The translations under genes were made by a program, and so were the position numbers. A model generated the notes under the pieces. The model was not told the DNA's origin. It ran no database searches and saw nothing but the letters and a program-made list of their open reading frames with translations. A stretch of 7,840 nt of DNA, taken from contig DCLG01000086.1 of NCBI GenBank assembly GCA_002320935.1, forward strand, positions 4,859 to 12,698, read 5' to 3'. Shown piece after piece: positions 1 to 7,148 of this stretch. The stretch's first letter is position 1. The number at the start of each line of letters is the position of its first letter. The stretch comes from Pedobacter sp. UBA1654 (GTDB lineage: Bacteria; Bacteroidota; Bacteroidia; Sphingobacteriales; Sphingobacteriaceae).

Positions 1-109
1 CGGTAAGATCACCGGCAGGAGCAGTTTCAAAAAACTCGTCCTTGCATGCGGGCAAGAGAAAGATTGCAGCAAGTAGAATTATTTTAAAAGTAATATATCT
101 TATTTTCAT
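1..109 (-). CDS. SusD/RagB-like surface glycan-binding lipoprotein, N-terminal fragment
   Basis: This is the beginning of a gene that leaves the window at its left edge; only 36 codons are visible, from the ATG at 109-107. The translation starts MKIRYITFKIILLAAIFLLP and continues ACKDEFFETAPAGDLT. It shows a basic start, a hydrophobic stretch and a lipobox-like LPAC with Cys22 as the likely lipidated residue. The Cys, Phe-Phe-Glu, Ala-Pro, Gly, Leu-Thr pattern after it is typical of SusD-family N termini. SusD proteins are outer-membrane lipoproteins that sit on the SusC barrel and help capture glycans. The start lies 10 bp after the susC stop codon, so the two are almost certainly co-transcribed. 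No Shine-Dalgarno sequence is visible; the upstream bases are A/T rich, as is common in Bacteroidota. Family assignment rests on the N terminus plus the position behind susC, and is strong despite the short fragment. Confidence 0.92.
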   Translation of the reverse strand, partial: MKIRYITFKIILLAAIFLLPACKDEFFETAPAGDLT

Positions 110-119
110 GTTTTCGCAA

Positions 120-3100
120 TTAAAATGACAGGTCTAAACCGAATGTGAAGGTCTTTTGTGAAGGATAGCGATAATAAGTTACCCCATCAACCGCTTGTTC
201 CGGGTCCATTCCTTTATGTTTATAGTAAGTCAGCAGGTTTTCACCACGTGCATATACCCGTAATCTGCCCATGCCGATCTGTGTTGCCCATTTTTCTGGC
301 AGGCTATAGGTTAAGCTTAAATTTTTCAGTCGCACATAGCTGGCGTCATATAAGAAACGGGTGGATATGCTGTTCCAATTTGTTGCGGTTGTTGTAAGGC
401 GAGGAACATCGGTATCCGTGTTTGTTGGTGTCCAACGGTCCAGGATCTGACTGCTCCAGGTTCTACCGGTATTTTCGCCGGTATGCATGATCATTACTTC
501 ATCCAGGTCAAGCACCTTGCCGCCGATGTTGTATGCGACCAAAGCATATAGTTCAAATTGTTTGTACCGGATGGAAGAGTTGAGACCGCCATAAAAGTCG
601 GGCAATGCACTACCGGAAAAATATTGAGTTGCCTCAGCATAAACGCTGGTAGTTGTACGGCCGTTTTCCGCGTCCTTATACCACATTGGTTTACCGTTGG
701 TTGGATCAACGCCGGCCCACTCGCGGATGTAGAAATCATAAACTGAGCTACCCACGGTAAGCTTTTTCGTGGACCCAAGCTGACCTACGTTGCCGCTGAT
801 GATCTCCTTTTGTGGTAGTTTCGTGATCCTGTTGTTATAGTGACCGAAATTCAAACCTACGGTCCAGTGTAAATCCTTATTCGTTACCGGAACGAAGCTG
901 ATCTGTCCTTCATAACCGTTATTCTTCAAAGAACCAATGTTATCATCTATGGCACTGAAACCCATTGATGGTGCCAATGGGCGACTGAACAACAGATCTT
1001 TAGATTGTCTCTGGAAAACCTCAAATGATCCGCTTAACCGGTGGTTCAGCACTGCGAAGTCGATTCCGGCATTGAAGTTTAAGTTGGTCTCCCATTTAAG
1101 ACCTGGCGTCGGGAGCCGGGAGGTAATAAGACCTGCCTGACCCAAGCTGTTGTAAATGGAGTATAGGTCCTGATAGGCATAGTAGCTGCCTAGGTTATCA
1201 TTACCCTGCGCACCATAACTGGTTCTTAGGGTCAGGCTGTTCAGCCAGTTTGTGTTTGCCAGGAAGGCCTCTGATTTGGCATTCCAGGAAGCACCTACGG
1301 ACCAAAAATTGCCCCATCTGGATTCCGGGCTAAATCTTGATGAGCCATCCCTTCTGAAACTTGCAGAAAGGAAATAACGCTGATTATAATTGTAGTCTAT
1401 TTTACCGAGGAAGCTGGATAATTTGTATTGATCGGAGTTACCGGTGAAGCTGTTGATGAGCGACGCTGCTGCAGGTTCTGTTTTACCATCGAAACCAAAG
1501 TTACTCCGGCTGCCAGATAGGCTGGAGATGTTTAAAACATAGACCTCCTGGCCTCCAAGTACATTGAAGTGGTGTGCCGCACCAAGATCAAAAGTATAAT
1601 CCAGCAAGTTATTGATTGTATAACCCACGGTACGTGCGCTTCCCTTATTTACAGAACCGCCGTTGGCAATACCTGAACCATAGATTGGATTGGCATAGGC
1701 CAGGTTTGTACGGTTATTGTAATCGGTGTTGATGCTGCTCTTTAATTTCAATCCCTCAAGCAGGTTAAACTGAAGATTACCACGTAAAAGTAGTGCATCC
1801 TGTTTGCCGTTATATCTATTCAGGTCCGAAATGCCAAGCAGGTTATTGCCTGTTGCCGCGGCACTTGGGCGATAGTTACCAAAATCATAGATCTGGTTTC
1901 CTGCCGCATCGAGTTTATAACTGCCATCGGCATTGCGCTCATAAACAGGGTAAATGTTGGATACCAACCTGCCGAAATTGGCAAAGTTACCCTGGTCGCT
2001 GTCACTTTGAGGAGGTGCGTCCTGATTGGTAGAGGATGCGGCAACATTGATGCTTGCTTCAAACCACTTATTAACTTTGGTATTGTAGTTTACGCGGGTG
2101 TTGAAACGGCTGAATCCCGAGCCCACGATGAAACCCTTGTCGGACAGGTAACCACCGGAAACAAAGTACCTGGAGTCGGTACTTCCGCCACTTACACCCA
2201 GGTTAATTTCCTGGCGTATACCGGTCCGGCTCAGTGATTTGCTCCAGTCATCCTGCCAAAGGGGAACTGCACCTGGCTGCAAGCGGCCATCAAGCCCTAC
2301 TGGGCTTGGATAGTTTGTGCCATAAGGGTTTATCTTAAGGTTACTGACCAGTTCTGCACTTGCATACTGTGCAGCATCCTGGGCCGACTTACCTTGATCC
2401 AATTGACTGTTGCGTAGCGCCTCCCACTGCAGCTCAAAGTACTGGTCCGTATTTACGAACTCGTAGTCTTTCACCGCACGGTTGGAGAAACCAGTATTGG
2501 TGCTTAAGGTTACTTCCGGTTTGCTGTTATAACGTCCCGCTTTGGTGGTGATGATAATTACGCCGTTTGCACCGCGGGAACCGTATAGTGCACTTGCCGC
2601 AGCATCTTTAAGCACGGACACCGAAGCAATATCATTGGCGTCAACATTGTTCATATCGGTCTGCACCCCGTCTACCAGCACCAGCGGATTGCTGTTATTT
2701 AAGGTACCGATACCACGGATCCTGATGGCGCCCTGGTCTCTACCCGGTTGTCCCTGACTTTGCGTTACAGTAACCCCGGAGGCTACACCCTGCAATGCAG
2801 AAGATACCTGCCCTACTGGCTTCCAGTTCAGGTCATCACCTTTTACCGAGGATACTGCGCCGGTCAGGTTCACTTTTTTCTGTGTACCGTAACCCACAAC
2901 AACCACCTCGGATAATGCCTGGACATCAGCTTTAAGGGAAATGTTAATTTCGTTTCTGTTGTTAATCGGAACTTCCTGCTTTACGTAACCAATGAAGCTA
3001 AATACGAGGGTAGCCCCGCCGTTCGGAACATTGATCACATAATTACCATTGCTGTCGGTTGTGGTTCCACCCGTAGTGCCTTTTACAACAACACCAACGC

Positions 3101-3341
3101 CTGGAATGGGTGAGGAATTTTCATCCAGCACACGCCCTTTAATGGAGATCTGCTGGGGAGTAGCATGGCCTGATGGCTTATTTAGTGCAGTAGCCGTATT
3201 GCTAATGATGATGGACGTGTTTGTCGCTGCATATACCTGGTTATACCCCAGAATGGAAGTACAGCAGGTAAAAACGGCCGCGAGAATTGGTAAAGGTTTA
3301 GTCTTCATACCTATGTAGATCAGTTTATATTTGGTTAACAT
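120..3341 (-). CDS. SusC/RagA-family TonB-linked outer membrane receptor
   Basis: Complete protein of 1073 residues, within the usual SusC range of about 950-1100. It forms an outer-membrane barrel that imports oligosaccharides using TonB-ExbB-ExbD energy, with the SusD partner encoded next. Order of parts: signal peptide about 1-38 (cleavage likely after QVYA); carboxypeptidase-regulatory-like domain about 65-139 (ISIKGRVLDENSSPIPGV, FSFIGY); TonB-box region 145-153 (EVVVVGYGT); plug about 155-268, with IRIRG, LVLVDGV and the family hallmark NGVIIITTK at 259-267; then a 22-strand-type barrel ending GLDLSF with a terminal Phe. There is no STN domain, so it is a transporter without the sigma/anti-sigma signalling extension. 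Start: a TAA lies directly before the ATG at 3341, making it the furthest possible start; an AGGA at 3352-3349 is spaced 7 nt from it. A second in-frame ATG at 3308 (MKTKPLPILAAVF) would give a more ordinary 27-residue signal peptide. The transported glycan cannot be read from the sequence. Confidence 0.97.
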   Translation of the reverse strand: MLTKYKLIYIGMKTKPLPILAAVFTCCTSILGYNQVYAATNTSIIISNTATALNKPSGHATPQQISIKGRVLDENSSPIPGVGVVVKGTTGGTTTDSNGNYVINVPNGGATLVFSFIGYVKQEVPINNRNEINISLKADVQALSEVVVVGYGTQKKVNLTGAVSSVKGDDLNWKPVGQVSSALQGVASGVTVTQSQGQPGRDQGAIRIRGIGTLNNSNPLVLVDGVQTDMNNVDANDIASVSVLKDAAASALYGSRGANGVIIITTKAGRYNSKPEVTLSTNTGFSNRAVKDYEFVNTDQYFELQWEALRNSQLDQGKSAQDAAQYASAELVSNLKINPYGTNYPSPVGLDGRLQPGAVPLWQDDWSKSLSRTGIRQEINLGVSGGSTDSRYFVSGGYLSDKGFIVGSGFSRFNTRVNYNTKVNKWFEASINVAASSTNQDAPPQSDSDQGNFANFGRLVSNIYPVYERNADGSYKLDAAGNQIYDFGNYRPSAAATGNNLLGISDLNRYNGKQDALLLRGNLQFNLLEGLKLKSSINTDYNNRTNLAYANPIYGSGIANGGSVNKGSARTVGYTINNLLDYTFDLGAAHHFNVLGGQEVYVLNISSLSGSRSNFGFDGKTEPAAASLINSFTGNSDQYKLSSFLGKIDYNYNQRYFLSASFRRDGSSRFSPESRWGNFWSVGASWNAKSEAFLANTNWLNSLTLRTSYGAQGNDNLGSYYAYQDLYSIYNSLGQAGLITSRLPTPGLKWETNLNFNAGIDFAVLNHRLSGSFEVFQRQSKDLLFSRPLAPSMGFSAIDDNIGSLKNNGYEGQISFVPVTNKDLHWTVGLNFGHYNNRITKLPQKEIISGNVGQLGSTKKLTVGSSVYDFYIREWAGVDPTNGKPMWYKDAENGRTTTSVYAEATQYFSGSALPDFYGGLNSSIRYKQFELYALVAYNIGGKVLDLDEVMIMHTGENTGRTWSSQILDRWTPTNTDTDVPRLTTTATNWNSISTRFLYDASYVRLKNLSLTYSLPEKWATQIGMGRLRVYARGENLLTYYKHKGMDPEQAVDGVTYYRYPSQKTFTFGLDLSF

Positions 3342-3356
3342 TTAGTTTTCCTAAAT
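3340..3356 (-). repeat. Small inverted repeat over the first susC start codon
   Basis: On the minus strand the sequence reads ATTTAG-GAAAA-CTAAAT, a perfect 6-bp inverted repeat with a 5-nt loop. The right arm includes the first two bases of the ATG at 3341, and the only SD-like AGGA overlaps the left arm and loop. In mRNA this could form a weak A/U-rich hairpin covering the ribosome site. Arms this short and A/T rich arise easily by chance, so the inverted repeat is real but a function is speculative. Confidence 0.4.
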
Positions 3357-3423
3357 TGGTAAATGGATCCGAAGAAATGGTTGTGTATTCTCTTCAATAA
3401 TATGTACAAAACAAACATGATCT
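3342..3423. promoter_or_regulatory. Divergent susC / araC-type regulator promoter region
   Basis: This 82-bp gap separates the divergent starts of the receptor and the AraC-family regulator, so promoters for both genes and probably the regulator's binding sites must lie in it or extend into the gene ends. It is A/T rich. On the minus strand TATTATTG at 3402-3395 matches the Bacteroidota -7 consensus TAnnTTTG at 5 of its 6 fixed bases, and would place transcription start near 3388, about 47 nt before the first susC ATG. No TTG-type -33 element occurs at the usual 17-23 bp spacing; the nearest, TTTTG at 3433-3429, is 26 bp away inside the regulator gene. AAATGG occurs twice on the plus strand (3361-3366 and 3375-3380), too short and too close to call an AraC half-site pair. 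The regulatory role follows from position; the element calls are weak. Confidence 0.45.
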
Positions 3424-4326
3424 ATGGGCAAAAGAATAAGTGAGCAGTTAAAGCATGACCCTTCAGACGCACAGCAGCATTTCAAAGAGGTGAATATCAG
3501 ACTTTTCTGTTGCAGGTATTGGATTTTAGATGAGTGGGAATGTAATGATCTGAGTGTTCCTTTTTGGCGCATTTACCACAATGCTGTGTCCGGTTCAACC
3601 ATCACCTATTCGGGTCAACGTTTTGAACTGAATGAAAATGTGATCCTGATCATTCCACCGAATACAGCTTTTGCGAGCCGGCTGAAACAGCGCCATCATA
3701 ACGAAGATGAGTCGATTAAGGGCAGAAAGTTCCGTGCTGACGACGACACTGCCCGACTACAGGCCATGCATCAGGTGGATCATCTGTTCATTCACTTTTC
3801 GCTCGGTTATCCGCTGGATCTTGCAAATACCGGCATCATTCAGCTCCGGATCAATGATACCACCCGGGCATTGCTGGACAGCATTAAACATGCCTGTATT
3901 GAGGACCGCATTACCAGTTATCAGGAATGTTTACGTACAAAGATGTTGGTGTCAAACTGCCTGATGCAACTGCCGGAAAGTGCCTGGGCTTCCGGGAATA
4001 CGGATCATAGAATCTTAAAAGCGATCAAGTATATCGAGCAGCATTTCCAGGCTGGCATCAGCAATGAAGAGCTTGCCGGGCTGGCGAATATGGCAACAAA
4101 CTCCTTCGCACGACTGTTTAAAAGTTGTACCGGGATGCCGATGCAGCAGTATATCCTGCGTTTGAAGGTACAGTCGGCCTGTAACCTGCTGCACCATACC
4201 CAAAAATCCTTTGATGAGATTTCCTTTGAATGCGGCTTTTCAGACCGTCATCATTTCTCCAAGATCTTTAAAAAGGTATTAAAAATGAATCCCTCCAGTT
4301 ATAAGCGGCAATTGGCGCTGAGTTGA
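3424..4326 (+). CDS. AraC-family transcriptional regulator, probable PUL regulator
   Basis: Complete 300-residue protein. The C-terminal DNA-binding domain (about 196-296) has the two helix-turn-helix units of the AraC/XylS family: the first at about 212-237 (ISNEELAGLANMATNSFARL), the second at about 263-295, with CGFSDRHHFSKIFKK and the closing PSSYKR. The N-terminal 180 residues resemble the AraC cupin-like sensing domain, with the marks ILIIPPNTAF (74-83) and DHLFIHFSLG (119-128). Between them lies a strongly charged stretch of about 30 residues (86-115), probably a surface loop. No membrane segment is seen, so it should be a cytoplasmic one-component regulator sensing a small ligand, probably a sugar released by the neighbouring enzymes. 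An in-frame TGA at 3418-3420 fixes ATG 3424 as the first possible start; there is no visible Shine-Dalgarno sequence. It is divergent from susC and converges on the zinc-ribbon gene across 2 bp. The family is certain; the target genes and effector are inferred. Confidence 0.95.
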   Translation: MGKRISEQLKHDPSDAQQHFKEVNIRLFCCRYWILDEWECNDLSVPFWRIYHNAVSGSTITYSGQRFELNENVILIIPPNTAFASRLKQRHHNEDESIKGRKFRADDDTARLQAMHQVDHLFIHFSLGYPLDLANTGIIQLRINDTTRALLDSIKHACIEDRITSYQECLRTKMLVSNCLMQLPESAWASGNTDHRILKAIKYIEQHFQAGISNEELAGLANMATNSFARLFKSCTGMPMQQYILRLKVQSACNLLHHTQKSFDEISFECGFSDRHHFSKIFKKVLKMNPSSYKRQLALS

Positions 4327-4328
4327 TG

Positions 4329-4682
4329 TTACTGCTTCTTTTTGACAAGCAATACATAGTCGTGTTCAAGTAACAAATAGCCCATTTCATAGCAGAAGTA
4401 GTAACAGGCGTTCTTTTCTGTTTTGTAGATGCCGGTAAAACACTGGAAGTCGAAGCCCCGCGCCAGCAATGCTTTTCGGGTCACTTTAGCTTTACCATCC
4501 GGATTTAGTGCCAGCAGGATCTTACGGTTCCGCTTCAGCCGCTGGTTGATCTGCTTGACGTAATCTTCATCAGTCTTGCTGAATGCTGCATGATAACTAC
4601 TTCTGCATGCATCATCACAGAACTTCTTATCGCTGCGCCCTGCAACAGGAAGCTTGCATTGCAAACATAATTTCTTCTCCAT
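4329..4682 (-). CDS. Small zinc-ribbon protein of unknown function
   Basis: Complete 117-residue protein. The N terminus carries a likely zinc site: Cys6-x2-Cys9, then Cys22-x3-Cys26, in KFCDDACRSSYH. This FCxxxCRxxYH pattern is shared by small treble-clef or DUF2116-like zinc ribbons common in Bacteroidota. Residues 30-80 are basic and probably helical (QINQRLKRNRKILLALN), followed by RKALLARGFDFQCFTGIYKT and a C-terminal part rich in Tyr, Leu and Lys (ACYYFCYEMGYLLLEHDYVL). No signal peptide is present, so it is cytoplasmic; nucleic-acid or protein binding is plausible but not shown. The ATG at 4682 places the zinc site right after the start. The frame is open back to the GH3 stop but holds no other ATG. 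It lies 57 bp after the GH3 gene, same strand, and ends 2 bp from the end of the regulator gene. It has no obvious sugar-related role and may be a passenger gene. Confidence 0.85.
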   Translation of the reverse strand: MEKKLCLQCKLPVAGRSDKKFCDDACRSSYHAAFSKTDEDYVKQINQRLKRNRKILLALNPDGKAKVTRKALLARGFDFQCFTGIYKTEKNACYYFCYEMGYLLLEHDYVLLVKKKQ

Positions 4683-4739
4683 ATGGAAAAGTATATGTCC
4701 GGAGCGCAGCGAAATGGTAATAAATGTAGAATTTGTGGT
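4683..4739 (-). other. GH3 to zinc-ribbon intergenic spacer
   Basis: These 57 bp contain no stem-loop followed by a T run, so no intrinsic terminator for the GH3 gene is visible. On the minus strand TACATTTA (4727-4720) matches the Bacteroidota -7 element TAnnTTTG except for the last base, but no TTG-type -33 element sits at the right distance. The bases before the zinc-ribbon ATG contain no Shine-Dalgarno sequence. The zinc-ribbon gene is therefore either co-transcribed with GH3 or has a weak promoter that I cannot support. Confidence 0.4.
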
Positions 4740-7124
4740 TTAGCGGTGATCTTGTTCAATGCTGAATTTCCCATCTAAACGGATGTCTCTGGAACTTGCA
4801 CCAAGCATAACTTTAAAGCTACCCTGCTCCACAACTGGCTTCATGGCAGCATCGTAGATCATCAGGTCTTCCTTCTTGAGTTCAAAACTCAACTGCCGGC
4901 GTTCACCTGCTTTCAGCCTGACTCTCTGAAACGCCTTAAGCTGCTTCAAAGGAACAACAGTTGATGCTTTTTCATCGTGTATATACAGCTGTACCACTTC
5001 ATCTCCATCCTTGTTGCTGGTGTTGCTGATCTCTACAGTAACTTTCACGCTCAATTCCGGCTGCTCCATAGCCTGGATCTGCAGGTTCTGATAAGCGAAG
5101 CTGCTGTAGCTTAGTCCGTGTCCAAAGCCGTACAATGCATCTGCAGGACCTTCTACATAGTCGTGCTTTTGCTTATTTCTGTCGTTGTAGTAAACCGGTA
5201 ATTGTCCTACATTGCGAGGGATGGAAATCGGTAGTCGCCCGGCGGGGTTATAATCTCCAAAGAGTACATCCGCAATGGCATGCCCACCTTCCTGTCCCGG
5301 GTACCAGGCATAAACGATCGAATTGACGTGCTCCGCAGGCCAGTTCATGTTCAGCGGGCGACCGCCAATAAACACCAAGACTACGGGTTTTCCTGTCGCA
5401 ACTACCGCTTTCATCAGGTCCAGCTGTTTGCCCAGCAGATCAAGCGACTGGCGGTCAAATCCTTCGCCGCTTTCCATATCGCTCAGAAAGTCCGATTTGG
5501 AACTGCTCACCGTAGCTGCACCAGTCGCGATGTATTCCGTTTTAAAATCACGTGCGCTGGAGCCGCCCAATACCAGAACTGTAACTTCGGAGTCCTGTGC
5601 AGCTTTCACCGCAGCAGCGATGTCTACATTGCTGGTATCGCGGATGTCGGAGCCTTTTACATAGTTGATTTTGACGTTCGCCGGTAGCTTTGCTCTAATG
5701 CCTTCAAGCGGAGTTACAATGTTATCTTCTGCCTGAGGCGCAGTATAGTCGCCAAGCTGATTGTAAATGTTATTTGCGTTCGGACCGATCACCGCGATGG
5801 ACTTGATCTGTTTTCTAAGCGGCAGGGTTTGTTTGTCATTTTTCAGCAGGATCATCGACTCCTGGGCAACTTGTCGTGCGACAGCGATTGCTGCCTGGTC
5901 ACGCACCTGCTTCTTGGCTTTGTCTGGATTAACATACGGGTTTTCAAACAGGCCCATCTGAAATTTTAAACTCAGTATGCGCTTTACGGCCTCGTCCAGT
6001 GTTTCCTTCTGAACGGCATTGCTTTCGATGGATGAACCCAGCCTGGCAAATGCAGAACCTCCAAGATCATTATCCACACCAGCATTAAGCGCCATTTCAG
6101 CGGCTTCCGCAAGAGAACCTGCAACACCATGCGTTCCGGCAATACCATTCACACTCCCAAGATCGGAGACTACAAAACCTTTGAAGCCCCACTGATCCCT
6201 GAGCACATCTTTCAGCAGAAATGGATTTGCTGTACAAGGCACCCCATCAATGGCGTTATAAGCTGTCATTACGGATAGTGCGCCAGCTTCTACGGCAGCT
6301 TTAAAGGGTGGCAGGTAGCTTTGGTACAGCTCCCGCGGGCCCACACTTACCGGACCACCATTATGCCCACCTTCAGGTGCGCCATAGGCCGTAAAGTGCT
6401 TCAAGGTAGAGATCACGTTTACACCGCTGCCGATGCTATTACCCTGAAAGCCTTTCACCATGGCAGCACCCATCGTACTGTTAAGAAAGGGATCTTCGCC
6501 GTAGGTCTCTTCCACCCGCGACCATCTCGGTTCCCGCGCCAGATCGAGTACTGGTCCATAGCCAATATGACCGCCCTGCAGCCTCGCTTCACGGGCGATC
6601 GTCTCTGCCATCTTGCCGATCAATGCCGGGTTCCAGGTACTGCCCTGACCAATGGCCGTCGGGAATACGGTGGTTCCGATTGCCATGTGCCCATGCGGAC
6701 ATTCTTCTGCCAGAAACACCGGGATTCCCAGACGCGAGTGTTCCAGATTATACTTCTGCAGCATGTTCGTTGCTTTAGCTGCAGTATAAGGATCCAGTCC
6801 AGTCTCCAGCGTTTTCTGCGTCCATGGATCTGCCCGTAATGTTGCCCAGAGATTTCCGATCTTCTGCTCGGCTACGGCTTTTCTAAACTTCTCAGAAACA
6901 CTAATGCTGGAGCCTTTTTTATCGTACATCTCCCATCCGAGGTGCGTCACCAGCTGGCCGAGTTTTTCCGCTACAGTCATCCTGCCAATGAGATCATCTA
7001 CGCGGGCGTCCACAGGTGCTTTCGGATCCTTATAGACAGGTTTCTGTTGAGCAGCGGTTGACCGGGGTAAAATGCTGATTGCGGTAAATAAGAGCAGAAA
7101 GGAATAGCGGGTTTGGGTGTTCAT
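4740..7124 (-). CDS. Secreted glycoside hydrolase family 3 (beta-glucosidase / beta-xylosidase type)
   Basis: Complete 794-residue retaining exo-glycosidase that removes a terminal beta-linked sugar from non-reducing ends. A signal peptide (about 1-25, cleavage near STAA-QQ) without a lipobox predicts a periplasmic or secreted enzyme. The GH3 N-terminal barrel (about 40-390) has DLIGRMTVAEKLGQL (44-58), PVLDLAREPRWSRVEETYGE (191-210) followed by DP, the Lys-His pair LKHF (241-244) and VVSDLGSV (318-325), whose Asp321 is the expected nucleophile. The C-terminal alpha/beta domain (about 420-640) has SGEGFDR (552-558); Glu554 is the likely acid/base by analogy with Thermotoga Bgl3B. A fibronectin-III-like domain (about 690-780) closes the protein; no PA14 insert is present. 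The residue after the nucleophile is Leu, not the common Trp. The start follows an in-frame TAA 24 nt upstream and has no Shine-Dalgarno sequence. It lies 24 bp after the GH29 gene, suggesting one transcript. Exact sugar specificity cannot be decided. Confidence 0.96.
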   Translation of the reverse strand: MNTQTRYSFLLLFTAISILPRSTAAQQKPVYKDPKAPVDARVDDLIGRMTVAEKLGQLVTHLGWEMYDKKGSSISVSEKFRKAVAEQKIGNLWATLRADPWTQKTLETGLDPYTAAKATNMLQKYNLEHSRLGIPVFLAEECPHGHMAIGTTVFPTAIGQGSTWNPALIGKMAETIAREARLQGGHIGYGPVLDLAREPRWSRVEETYGEDPFLNSTMGAAMVKGFQGNSIGSGVNVISTLKHFTAYGAPEGGHNGGPVSVGPRELYQSYLPPFKAAVEAGALSVMTAYNAIDGVPCTANPFLLKDVLRDQWGFKGFVVSDLGSVNGIAGTHGVAGSLAEAAEMALNAGVDNDLGGSAFARLGSSIESNAVQKETLDEAVKRILSLKFQMGLFENPYVNPDKAKKQVRDQAAIAVARQVAQESMILLKNDKQTLPLRKQIKSIAVIGPNANNIYNQLGDYTAPQAEDNIVTPLEGIRAKLPANVKINYVKGSDIRDTSNVDIAAAVKAAQDSEVTVLVLGGSSARDFKTEYIATGAATVSSSKSDFLSDMESGEGFDRQSLDLLGKQLDLMKAVVATGKPVVLVFIGGRPLNMNWPAEHVNSIVYAWYPGQEGGHAIADVLFGDYNPAGRLPISIPRNVGQLPVYYNDRNKQKHDYVEGPADALYGFGHGLSYSSFAYQNLQIQAMEQPELSVKVTVEISNTSNKDGDEVVQLYIHDEKASTVVPLKQLKAFQRVRLKAGERRQLSFELKKEDLMIYDAAMKPVVEQGSFKVMLGASSRDIRLDGKFSIEQDHR

Positions 7125-7148
7125 TGTATATCTGTTTATTAGAATAGA

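Noticed and set aside
158..3318. Numerous short open frames (60-95 codons) on both strands within susC
   Set aside because: All overlap continuous, conserved SusC coding sequence and look like low-complexity shadows.
3361..3380. AAATGG direct repeats as an AraC operator
   Set aside because: Six-base A-rich repeats 14 bp apart are expected by chance and do not match the usual spacing of about 21 bp for AraC half-sites.
4305..4318. Imperfect palindrome (GCGG-CAATTG-GCGC) near the end of the regulator gene, considered as a terminator
   Set aside because: It leaves no loop, has a central mismatch, lies in coding sequence, and no T run follows directly.
5280..5687. Overlapping plus-strand open frames of 135 and 113 codons inside GH3
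   Set aside because: Both are antisense to the conserved C-terminal GH3 domain and have no recognisable protein features.
6321..6839. Open frame of 172 codons on the plus strand, opposite the GH3 gene
   Set aside because: It lies wholly antisense to well-conserved GH3 coding sequence, its translation is rich in Arg, His and Cys without domain character, and it has no ribosome site. It is a shadow of the GH3 codon pattern.
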